From positions 90,080 to 144,551 of the forward strand of contig KL197757.1 of assembly GCA_000697665.1 (NCBI GenBank): DNA of 54,472 nt, given 5' to 3'. The stretch is from Jaapia argillacea MUCL 33604. Its lineage: Eukaryota; Basidiomycota; Agaricomycetes; Jaapiales; Jaapiaceae. Below, in pieces: positions 32,796 to 43,170 of the stretch. Position 1 is the first letter of the stretch, and each line of letters starts with the position of its first letter. A model generated the notes under the pieces. That model had not been told where the DNA came from. It worked only from the letters and a program-made list of their open reading frames with translations, and searched no databases. Position numbers and translations under genes: made by a program.

Positions 32796-34602
32796 TCAGC
32801 CAAGGGACTGGGCCTCCTCCAACAGTGATATGTCGCTGTCATCATCGTCACCATAGTTGACCCATTCACCCATAGGGTCGTCTACACCAGTTGAATGAGA
32901 CACTTCATTCGACCGGTTCCCTTGGATCGATGTCAAAGCAACCAGGGTGATGTTAGAACTAGGAGCTTCGGTACCCTGACGAGTAGAATGCTGGAGAGCG
33001 TTCCGAGTCTGAGCAGTAGCACGATGGTTATAGAACTGTGTGAACATAGCGGCTTGACCCAATGTGATTCCCAAGTCATTCCAATACTCGAGTACGTTGT
33101 CTGGGGAGGACGGATCGCCACAGAATTGGGCGATAACAAAGTCTTCCACACATGGGTTCGCTTGACAGTAATTAGCGAACGTGCCAGGGGTCCACATAAT
33201 GCTGAGGGTATTGGTAGTGAACAACTGATGCTCCTCCCTTGTCAGGTGATCGGTGGCCTGGTTGATCCACAGCCACACCTGAATCATGTTGTTCTGGTCG
33301 ACGCTACTCTCCAAGGGTATGCCAAGAGGCCTTTCTCCTGGAGACTGCTTGAAGTAGGCCAACCATTCGCGTACGTCATTGAAGTTATCAGGTCGGGTAA
33401 ATGGGATGGGACGGACAATGTCAGCGTCATTGTTATGACTGATTGCCGTACGACGGGCTGAGTCTTGATGGGCTTGAGTTGTTGACTCACTGGAAAAATC
33501 ATATCGTAACCCTCCCCTGGTAGAACGATTTCCATGGGTGGAGGTAGGTTGGGATGCACGATTACAATCATCAACCGCCGTAGTACCTTCGACATGTCGA
33601 CGCTCATTAGTCAACGCCAGTTCTGCTGTGTTATGACGCCCAGACTGCTGGTCGCCACTATTCGCAGTGGGAAGGGTGGAGGCTGGGTTGGGAATGTGGG
33701 TAGTACCTTCTGGGGCACGAACATCACCTTCCTGATTGGCGACGGCCTCAGAGTTGCCCCATCCTTCCGTATCACTCAGCTCCCAACCGTAATTGGGAGG
33801 TTGGGCTGGTTCGCTGGAGCCCCAGCCACCAGTCGAAGATGAGTCATTAAGCGGTTCGACAGTGTTGCTGCCAGAGGCTGCAGCCAACGTCTGGTTCCCT
33901 CCTCATCATCCTCGATAAGGCCGACGGGGTCCGTAACCTCGTCGATTTGAGAAACGATTCAGATGGTCTAACTGACCCTGCAAGTACGCCAATTCTCCAG
34001 TGCCTGTGGTGATGCGAGCCTGGGCCTCATCGAGGCAGTGCTGAGCCTCAGCCAGGGCGGTATTGGCTTGTAGGTTAGCAGCCTCCCTTTCACGGGCTTC
34101 TGCTTCCAACTCGGCTATTCGAGCCACTAATCCCTGAGCACGAACCTCATTTGCAGCTGCCTGAGCTTCGAGGCAGGCCATAGTGGCTTGTAACTCGTGA
34201 AGAGCATCGGATGAGGACTGGATGGCCTCAGCTTGAGTGTCAACGTGTGTGCAGAATCAAGCTTTGTCAGTGATCCTGTGAGTGAAATATCAACTGCAGA
34301 TAGAGCAGTTCTCGTGTAATGGGACTCTGAATATCTGGCTGTAAATCCAAGCTGACTGACCCTGGGCACTGAGCTCGTGCACCCGATTTGATCGAGACAA
34401 TCCCTCCCCACGGTCGTGGTGAGCAGAACAGGAACAACTTTCAGACTTGGAAATGTACAAACTAGTAGGAATGGAGCGATCGTACTCCTCAGAACTTGGG
34501 GACGGTCCCCTTTCGCTACGTTGACTGGCCCCGTGGTGGGTCCTAGAACAAGAACGAGGAGAACAGGAAAGATGGCGCTTCTTGCCATACCTGTCTTTTG
34601 CC
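32796..34602 (-). pseudogene. Accessory ORF (ORF3) downstream of Gypsy integrase
   Basis: One frame runs from 34602 to 32796, interrupted only by TGA codons at 34292-34290, 34259-34257 and the tandem pair at 33908-33903. The start reads MAKDRYGKKRHLSCSPRSCS (basic, Ser-rich). A long Ala/Glu-rich coiled coil follows, including LEAQAAANEV and LVARIAELEAEAREREAANL (34200-33950). After that come an Arg/Gly-rich linker, a disordered region with repeated W-G and W-N motifs, and a folded-looking C-terminal part. That part reads FTRPDNFNDVREWLAYFKQS, then LFTTNTLSIMWTPGTFANYC, then YWNDLGITLGQAAMFTQFYN. I know the C-terminal pattern from many Agaricomycete hypothetical proteins next to Gypsy elements. 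The coiled coil plus a helical, capsid-like part suggests a structural (Gag-like) role. That is inference. Confidence 0.55.
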
Positions 34603-34760
34603 ATATCAGAAATTAAGAGAATGTAAAGGCAATGGGACAGTAGAGAATTAATAGGAAAATCATCAGCCCAGGCAGTCAAAACAGAATAGAGAGAGAGAGA
34701 GAGTTTGGTATGCACACATATCAAGTTCCGGAACTGTACAGTATTTGTCATTGTGGGATC

Positions 34761-36056
34761 TTAGCCTTTTAAGGTAACAGCCTTTTTTGGCAGTCCCAAG
34801 GCTGAGGCAACACCGCAGAGGGTAAGGTAGTCATCCAGGGCTTGAAGCTCATCGCAATTAATCAGAGGCTCCCATGTTTCATTGCCATAAGTCCAATGCA
34901 TGAGCAGCTGTACTTTCCCTCTTGTCCAACAGTGGCCAGCTATTTCCTCAACCATCCACTGAGTGTCATCGTCATTCCTGAAGTCATAAAATACTTTAGT
35001 CTCCCAGTGAGGGAACATGACTTTGTCATTATTCTCATGCCTCCATAGCCGGCTGACATGGAATGTAGGGTGAATACATTGAGACTTAAGGGCATCTGGC
35101 AGCTCCAACGTATAAGTAGACTCGCTGGGGTTCGCCTTAAGGATCTTATACAGCCCTACGAATTTGGGCATGAGTTTCCTGGCTCTCCCCTTTGGAAGTG
35201 ACAAATTCTTGGTGGATAGGAATGCTAAATCCCCTTCGATAAACAGTTCGTTGGGTCTAAGCCGTTTATTGGCGTGGTAGGCCTGATTGACTCGGCTTTC
35301 CAGAATAGTGTCGTGTGCCTTGGCCAAATTTTCCAATGCTTTAATAGCAAAATCCTTTACTCTGGGCATGACGGTGATGGGGTTAAGTTGTCAAATCATG
35401 GACAGCATCGGTCCAACTAATTTGAATGGCACAAATCCCGTAGTCCGGCTGACACTGGAATTCATAGCGAACTCGATTAACGGGACCTTCTCGATCCAAT
35501 CCAGTTGATCGGGTTGGACCAATGAACGCATGACCTGATTGACAGTGCGGATAGCCCGTTCAGAAGATCCGTCGGTCTGGGGGTGAAACACCGTGGACAT
35601 CAATTGCTTCGTTCCTAATAGTCAATGGAGTTCTCTCCAGAATCGTGATGTGAATTTGCTGTCACGATCGGACACGATAGAGTCAGGAATACCATGATGT
35701 CGAACATATCTATCAAGATATATCCAAGCCAGTTCGGATGCCGTAACTGTTGTCAACACTGGTATGAGATGAACCATGGCTGTCAAATGGCAGATAATAA
35801 CCCACTAATAGTCGAAGCCCCCTGATGGAGGAAAAGGCCCTACGAAATCCATCCCAATCAAACCCCAAGGCCAGGTAGGTATAGGGAGTGAATGAAGCTT
35901 CCCCATGGGCTTCTGGTTCCCCGTTTTCGTGGTAGCACACATGTTACAAGTATCACAGTATTTTTCGACCATGGTGGCTAGCTTAGGCCACCAATACCAT
36001 CTGCGAATATACTCCGAGGTCTTGAAACACCCCAGATGACCGAGAATTATTATTTG
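34761..36056 (-). pseudogene. Gypsy integrase with chromodomain
   Basis: The N-terminal zinc-binding domain reads GHLGCFKTSEYIRRWYWWPK followed by YCDTCNMC (HHCC type). The catalytic core has the first Asp in GLIGMDFVGPFPP, the second in IVSDRDSKFTSRFW, and the Glu in HPQTDGSSERAIRTVNQ, so the DDE triad is present. The C-terminal part includes KLMPKFVGLYKILKANPSES and the chromodomain, VEEIAGHCWTRGKVQLL then WTYGNETWEPLINCDEL. Three in-frame stops occur: TAG at 35807-35805, TGA at 35624-35622 and TGA at 35393-35391. The frame is otherwise intact. The enzyme would insert cDNA into the genome. Confidence 0.9.
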
Positions 36057-36563
36057 TGTTGTGAACGCGTTCGAACTTGTATATTTCCTTTTGTATTGTT
36101 TGTATTTTCACTGGACTTCATTCGCTTTCGTATCATTTCCCTTGTCTATGATACTTAGTACGACTCACCTCTATCTTATCTTATCTCAAATCCTGTACAG
36201 CCTCGTACAGCCTCGCCATTGTTCTCCATCTCATTGTTCGTCCCTCATTGTACTTTATCATTGTCTCAAACTTTAACTCGCTCGCCATTGTCTGGAGGCA
36301 TTGTCTCACTCGTTATTGTCTACAGTACATTGTTCGATATTCCATTGTTCCTGTAGTATATAAAGACACCTACCTACTTTGTATTCGGTAGCTTGTCCAC
36401 TTGAACAATACAGCGCTTTAGTTGTACCCTTCAACCGGTTCGCTCCTCCCTCGTCATCCTCTACTCTTCAACGTCGTAGCCTGAGTACCAGTTAGCAAGA
36501 AGTATCCAAAAGACTTACAAGCCTTATTCGCTACCTTACGCAAACGCTAAGGCGCTCATAACA
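36057..36563 (+). mobile_element. Solo LTR 3 (507 bp), target duplication ATTTG
   Basis: It begins TGTTGTGAACGCG and ends GCTCATAACA, with ATTTG at 36052-36056 and 36564-36568. It belongs to the same family as solo LTRs 1 and 2 but is 55 bp shorter and more diverged, with the largest difference in the GATA-rich U3 segment. It is nested in the Gypsy element, in the opposite orientation, at the junction where RT/RNase H is missing. Confidence 0.92.
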
Positions 36564-39500
36564 ATTTGTGGTAGATGATGATGGGTGAACTTTTGTGGAC
36601 TCTTCAAAAAAGAAGCTCCCCGATGAAGGTTCACTCTGACCTGTCTGTCGATGCAGAAAATACTCATCCGTAACTTCTTCCACCGTAGTTTTGCGAGTCT
36701 TTGTGGGTGGTGGATTGTCGCCCACGGCCTCGCTTCACCTCGGGTTATTCCTTTGACAAGAAACCGGCTTCTTGTGACTGATGCCCTTTCCTAGACCTGA
36801 TGTGGGTTCAGGAGACAGCTCTCTGGTAGACTGAAATGTAGCACCAGCATCAAACTTCCGACCATGATGATTGCCCTGAGGACCCTCTCCCCCGTTAAAT
36901 AGGGAGACAGGAGTAGATCCCGATTTCAATGTTCTGTGTTTAAAATCCAATGAGACTCCCATTTTGCGCATGAAAGCAGCACCAAGTACCGCGTTGTATT
37001 GGTCAATGTTGACAATGTCAAAGTAATGTCGTATTGTGTTATGACCGAACATGATCTCAGCTGTGGTACCAAACTGAATCGTGGACCGGCTACCCACGCA
37101 TCCCAACTGCAATGGCACCAGAGTTTCCAGCTCCGAAACTGGGATGCCCGATAGGGTCACGAAGGTTGGACTGAGAGAGTCTGTAGTGCTCCCTGAGTCA
37201 AGTAATGCAAATGCTGACACTCCTCCAATATCCATGTTGCAGCACATTACTTCCTTGGTGGGACGACTCATGTTTGGTCGGGTGATTTTCCCATCTAACT
37301 TATGCATACGCGCTCTGGTCACCATTTCCTGTATTGGGGAAGGCTTCATAGTGAACATAGCGGGTTTGACTGACCCAAACTGAGGTACTGAATCCTCGTC
37401 TGATGAGTCAGACACCTCCTGAAGTTCAGGTAGCCTGTTGAACTGGTCTACCTGTTCACCGTCTGATTCTACTACTCTCATGGCACTAAGCCTGACCGAG
37501 CACGCCAACCTCGAGTAATCCGATCCGTAACGGTTATAGTAATCAGATGGACTTGACGAATTGTAGGATGTATTCAGGTAGTCCTGCCTAGAGGAAGACT
37601 GTTCGTTGCCTCGTCAACTGAACCGTGACCGGTCTGAGTCTGACTGTTCACCACGATGATCACTACGACGGTTATATCCAGTGTCCGTAGGCAGCAGTTG
37701 ATCTGTTGAAGGTCCTGAATCCCCAGTTGTAGTAGGCTCCGTGGATGGCTCCTCTACGTTAGCAGCTCATAGTTGAGCATCTCGCCAAGGGGAGGGACAT
37801 TGCCTCTGCATATGACCCTTTTTACCACAATTGTAGCAAGTGACATCCGCCGATGCATTCACTTGATAAGGCCGGGATTCATTAGCTTGGGGAGCCCTGG
37901 CAGGCCTTCTTCCATCACCATGCCGGTCGTAACCCAAAGGTCTGTCATCCCTTTGGTGATCAACTCTCTCACGTCGCTGGTCATCCTGTTTAGATGAACA
38001 GTAGCCTTTAGACTTGTAGTAAGACAAAGGTCGGTTGTCTCGGCCTCTCGAGTCATGATTACTGCGTTTTCGTCGAGGAGAGTGATCTCATGTATCCCTT
38101 TGATTGTCATGGGTTCGGTCTCTGTGATCGTCCCGATAATAGTTGTGAGAATCTCAGTCCTTTGTGCGTCTATTAGACGAGGATTTACCCTCGCCCTGCC
38201 TAGCGCCATTGAGCTGCCTCTGCCTAGCCATGAACTTAAGAGAGGTCTCCATCTCGATTGCCTCGCGATACATGGCCTCAGAGGACATGAACTCAGCATT
38301 GACTCCTCGATTCTTCATCAACAGGTCCCTGATCTCCTCAGGGATCCCAGCCAAGAATTCCCTATGGAATGTATAGTCATTGGGGGCGACCACCATGCGA
38401 CCAGCATTGTGACGAAGAGCATTATAGTACATGGCCACACCGGTTTCTGAGCTGAATTTGCAGCCAAGGAACTTATGGACAGCTTCCTGAGCTGTAGCTT
38501 TGTGCAAGAATCGAGTGTGCAAGGCGCAGACAACTCTTTCGAAATTCAAATCTCGATTGTAATAATTGGGTGTATCAATTTCATAGTTAAACCACGAGAG
38601 GGCTTGTTTACGAAGGAACTGTCCCAAGAAGTCCACTCTGGTGCAATTGTATTGATCGCCAGTTAGTCCTTGCATCGACATCCATCATAACAGGAACTGG
38701 AACCAATTTTCAAACTTCTCAACATCGTCCTCACCTTTCCAATGATAGGGAGCAGGGGTTTTGACACCCTTCGGCAAAGGTTGGCTGGGCTGGCTGTGAT
38801 TAAGCCATTCTCAAATCATCACCCTGATCCGTGTCAAGGATTCTTCCTCATAACCATCAGGGTGGTCCACAATCGCAGTAGGATTTAGGTACGTATGAGG
38901 AGTACTGGAGTAAGCATGGCTCATTCTATTGGGTCTCAGACGTCGTGATGCTGAGCTCATCAGGTCATTCCCAAGGTCAAACCTAACGTTAGAAGGGCTG
39001 TAAGACGGCCCTCCACAAGGTTGATCATCATTGTGGGATGAATCATCGTCATCATTTTGTGGAGGGACAGGGGGTCCACCCCCGTCAGGGGGCCCACCTC
39101 CTCCACTGGGAGGCCTTCTGCTTCCTCCAGGAGGTCCAGTCCCAAGTCCACCAGGAGCTCCTCCTCCTGATCTGTCTTTGGTTGGAGGAGGACCACTCCT
39201 ATTTGAGTTACCATCATTCGATCCGTGGTTGCTAGGCAGCGGCCTTCGACTGTCACAGTCATCAGAGTTAAAACAATGGTGACTGGAATCCGCACTACTG
39301 TTACTAGAACCGGGAGGAGGAGGAGGAGCAGGAGGAGCTCCTCCTCTCCCACCATTACCTCCGCTTCCTGAGGCAATAGGAGGGGATCATTGATCACGAG
39401 AACTGGGAGGACGAGCAGGAACAGGAGGCACTCCTCCTCTCACCCCATCATTTCCACCTCTTGATGCAATAGGGGGGGAGCATAGACCCTGCGAGATTGC

Positions 39501-41081
39501 AGGTGGTGCATCACTAATTCTCTTAGTCCCAAAGGGATTGGTAGGAGCAGTCCTCTGTGGTTCTCTAAGCATCCTAACCAAAGGATCATCCTTACTTGTA
39601 TGAACTGGTGGGACTTCTGCTCGATAGTAATCGTAATGCGGAACCTCGGGTCCCTTACCCTTGTCTTTGGATGGGTTCTCTCGCCCACCCTCGTATCCTT
39701 CGTCGTGAGAGGGAACAGTGTCGAATTGAGTAGTATATTTTCGTATGGGGTTTGGAAGGATCCAGTAAACTGGTCTCGAATCACCACTGGCTCTTTCGCA
39801 GCAAACTGATGTGGGGGTCCGTCTCTAGCGAACCCTCCACTATTGGGTAATTTGGGTAGCCCAGGTGGCCCTGAAAGCCCTCTTCTACCATTCGCGAATT
39901 GATGGGAAACTGGCCGCGGGGCTAACCCAGGAGGAACAGCAGGTAACATGCCTCCATCATCGTTCATTCTAGGGACAGTTTCTTCGACATGATGACCTCA
40001 CTCTATGAATGGCGTTGACTGAACTCGAGCCATGTTTCTTTGACATGATGACCTCGCTCTATGAATGGCGTTGACTGAACTGAGCCATTCTTTGAGCTGC
40101 TGCTCAGCAACATTCGTATTCCAACGCGCTTTCGTTCGGCAGACGATGATCATCGCCCAAGCGCGATACCGAAGCCATTATGTTGGCGTCGGTAGTATCA
40201 GGTCCCGGGAATGGGGTTTCAGGCACCCAAACAGTACCTTCCGCCCTCCCAGAAGCACGGTCAATGAGGAATGAACAAGGCGAAGCACTGCTGTCCTTAG
40301 ACGGAACCCTAGATACGGGGCCTGCCAGTAGGGACTCAATGCTAGGTGCAGGGGATGGGATGACAGCATAACCACTGCCACTCCCCGTAGCGTACGAGAA
40401 TACGCTCGATACATTGTTCTGACCAGACAGAACGAACTCAGTAGCGTCCAGCTTGACCTGGAGAGCTCTGTTCAACTGGTGATACTCAGCCCACATTCTG
40501 GCCAACTTCGATTGCAATTCTACACTCACCTTAGTAACTTGAACTAGGGCTCCTGCGATCTCATCCATGAACACGGCCAAGTCTTGATCAACTTTCACCC
40601 AACGATCGGTGGACCACTTTCACAGCTTGTTCAGCGCGAACATTCCAGCCTCGGCATTGGTATCGACCGAAGACAGATGCTTCGATGAGGCAACCATACT
40701 AGGGTGTCGAGATCCCGTTGCTCCCACTGATGGGATACGAGGGTCCACAAGCATGGATATTCTGGGAGATGGGCCTCTCCCAAATAACTCAGGTCCCAGT
40801 ATGTTCAAAGGGTGCTCACCGAAAGACATGCCCTCTTGTTGGGCAGGGAATACCGCTCCCTGATCACCACTAGGCATTACCAACTGATCATCGTCAGTGT
40901 CATCGCCTGACCGTTGTGGGGAACCCAATCCGCCTACTAGCGGAATCGCACCATTATACCGTTTCGACTGTAACTCCATCGAATCAAGTATACGACATCC
41001 CATCTCTTTGGATCGAGTTGAACTCACCTGTTTCATACGATTTCGGACCCGACATCCCATTCCCTCACTCCTGACAACCAC
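36564..41081 (-). pseudogene. Gypsy Gag and aspartic protease, one frame with TGA stops
   Basis: Downstream of a poorly conserved N-terminal part (41081-40104), a Pro/Gly-rich low-complexity region fills 39950-39050. The capsid-like Gag core follows: YHWKGEDDVEKFENWFQFLL, DRVDFLGQFL-like sequence, LRKQALSWFNYEIDTPNYYN and GCKFSSETGVAMYYNALRHN. A zinc knuckle CYNCGKKGHMQRQC lies at about 37830-37790. The protease reads DIGGVSAFALLDSGSTTDSL with the catalytic DSG motif, then YNAVLGAAFMRKMGVSLDF. In this single frame, TGA stops lie at plus-strand positions 40620, 40104, 39387, 38811, 38685, 38154, 38088, 37767 and 37614 (lowest base given). One TAG (40059) sits in a 56-bp tandem duplication, and a frame change lies near 39800. 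Confidence 0.88.
39985..40096. repeat. 56-bp tandem duplication inside gag
   Basis: GACATGATGACCTC followed by CTATGAATGGCGTTGACTGA appears from 39986 and again 56 bp later from 40042, with few differences. Since 56 is not a multiple of three, the duplication shifts the gag frame. A second frame change near 39800 brings it back. Confidence 0.75.
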
Positions 41082-41269
41082 ACGGCACTCAGTCCCATCT
41101 CAAACGAAACTCAACTCTCAGTAATTCGCTCCCTCGTCATTCCGAAATCGGAAATATCCAAACGTCCGAACGCACGCCCAATTCTCCTAACGATTCGATC
41201 GTATTCTGGATGACGTCGGAATTTCCTATCTGCTCCAACTCCGAGATTCCTCCTGAGACCAGATGTCCA

Positions 41270-42263
41270 NNNNNNNNNNNNNNNNNNNNNNNNNNNNNNN
41301 NNNNNNNNNNNNNNNNNNNNNNNNNNNNNNNNNNNNNNNNNNNNNNNNNNNNNNNNNNNNNNNNNNNNNNNNNNNNNNNNNNNNNNNNNNNNNNNNNNNN
41401 NNNNNNNNNNNNNNNNNNNNNNNNNNNNNNNNNNNNNNNNNNNNNNNNNNNNNNNNNNNNNNNNNNNNNNNNNNNNNNNNNNNNNNNNNNNNNNNNNNNN
41501 NNNNNNNNNNNNNNNNNNNNNNNNNNNNNNNNNNNNNNNNNNNNNNNNNNNNNNNNNNNNNNNNNNNNNNNNNNNNNNNNNNNNNNNNNNNNNNNNNNNN
41601 NNNNNNNNNNNNNNNNNNNNNNNNNNNNNNNNNNNNNNNNNNNNNNNNNNNNNNNNNNNNNNNNNNNNNNNNNNNNNNNNNNNNNNNNNNNNNNNNNNNN
41701 NNNNNNNNNNNNNNNNNNNNNNNNNNNNNNNNNNNNNNNNNNNNNNNNNNNNNNNNNNNNNNNNNNNNNNNNNNNNNNNNNNNNNNNNNNNNNNNNNNNN
41801 NNNNNNNNNNNNNNNNNNNNNNNNNNNNNNNNNNNNNNNNNNNNNNNNNNNNNNNNNNNNNNNNNNNNNNNNNNNNNNNNNNNNNNNNNNNNNNNNNNNN
41901 NNNNNNNNNNNNNNNNNNNNNNNNNNNNNNNNNNNNNNNNNNNNNNNNNNNNNNNNNNNNNNNNNNNNNNNNNNNNNNNNNNNNNNNNNNNNNNNNNNNN
42001 NNNNNNNNNNNNNNNNNNNNNNNNNNNNNNNNNNNNNNNNNNNNNNNNNNNNNNNNNNNNNNNNNNNNNNNNNNNNNNNNNNNNNNNNNNNNNNNNNNNN
42101 NNNNNNNNNNNNNNNNNNNNNNNNNNNNNNNNNNNNNNNNNNNNNNNNNNNNNNNNNNNNNNNNNNNNNNNNNNNNNNNNNNNNNNNNNNNNNNNNNNNN
42201 NNNNNNNNNNNNNNNNNNNNNNNNNNNNNNNNNNNNNNNNNNNNNNNNNNNNNNNNNNNNNNN
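41270..42263. other. Assembly gap (994 N)
   Basis: A run of N. The 5' LTR and leader of the Gypsy element should lie in or next to it. ORFs that cross it are artefacts. Confidence 0.99.
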
Positions 42264-43170
42264 GACTTCTTTACCTTCGGGATTTCCGATCTTTCTTACT
42301 TTTGACTTGTGTTGACGTTTCCCGACCTTCATGTTCTATCTCAACGCTTTCTTTTCGATTCATTCCGATCTTATTTCGTTCCGATTAGTGTTTTCCTTTC
42401 GTTCCTATCCCGACGTATTAGTTTCAGTCCATTTCGATTTGATTTCTTCATTTCCCTATCGTTTTAGTTTGTTTTTGTCACACGTCTTACAGTTAGTTTC
42501 ATCGTATCGTATCCTTAGATTTCTGAGTAGTCCGACTCGATTCCGGACGTTCCGGACACCTGCGCGAGTACTCGCCGTAGCGTACCCTCCCCTCGGGATT
42601 ACTCCTCCACTATCGCTGTGTCGAGTTGAGTTTCCTTTTGTGTTCTGATTACTGGACACATCAATTCCAGACCTTACAAAGTCTGTCCTACGCATTCCCA
42701 CATCCCGAAACACTGATCCCTCCCATTCTTCAATTTCCATTGAGGACGAACAACTACCCCTCACTCGGAACTCACGCACCCCAAGTACCCCACACCTTAC
42801 CCCATCCGCTAGCCTAAGCCTAATAATCTAGCTTAAGCCTAATAAAAGGCTAGATTCGGTGATCCTCATGTGACAGAACCCTATTTTAAAGTTCTTACCC
42901 ACAGAACGTCAAAGAAGACACACTGCAGGAATGTCGGCGGAAATGCCACATAACTTATTCACACATCAAACACAACTGAATAGGTCACATGATCAAAAAT
43001 TCTCATGAATGACATTGGCATCACACGCTCCCATGTTCCGAGTTGCCGTTCTCGGCACTCAGAAATGTATAAAGGTAGAAACAGAACCTGATGAGTCTTC
43101 ACAAGATGAAAGCATCTCGAGGTTAACCGCCTAGAGACCTTGTTTTTTCTACCGACTCATCTGTGCTTCC
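42264..43170. other. CpG-rich sequence, probably Gypsy 5' LTR/leader, then unassigned
   Basis: From 42264 to about 42620 the sequence is unusually rich in CGA/TCG words compared with the rest of the window, like 41100-41269 on the other side of the gap. Both could be Gypsy leader or LTR. A small hairpin lies at 42825-42856 (arms AATCTAGC and GCTAGATT). A possible LTR edge is ATGTGACA at 42868-42875, but no partner was found. From 42880 to 43170 I see no gene. Confidence 0.35.

Larger units (their letters stand above)
32796..41269 (-). mobile_element. Ty3/Gypsy chromovirus, defective, lacking RT/RNase H
   Basis: On the minus strand the order is gag (about 41081 to 37600), aspartic protease (about 37350-36900), integrase with a C-terminal chromodomain (36056-34761) and an extra ORF (34602-32796). 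Reverse transcriptase and RNase H, which belong between protease and integrase, are absent. Solo LTR 3 with its own target duplication sits there instead. The gag-protease frame is kept open over most of 4 kb except for TGA codons. The right end runs into an assembly gap, and the left LTR was not found. Such elements copy and paste through RNA and target heterochromatin through the chromodomain. This copy cannot do so alone. Confidence 0.88.

Noticed and set aside
38960-39397. ORFs in other frames over the Pro/Gly-rich gag part (also 39440-39581)
   Set aside because: The gag-protease frame fits across this region, and the others are low-complexity shadows. The 39440-39967 frame may be genuine only upstream of about 39800, where the frame changes.
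41210-42388. ORFs of 350-392 residues across the N run
   Set aside because: They exist only because N has no stop codons.
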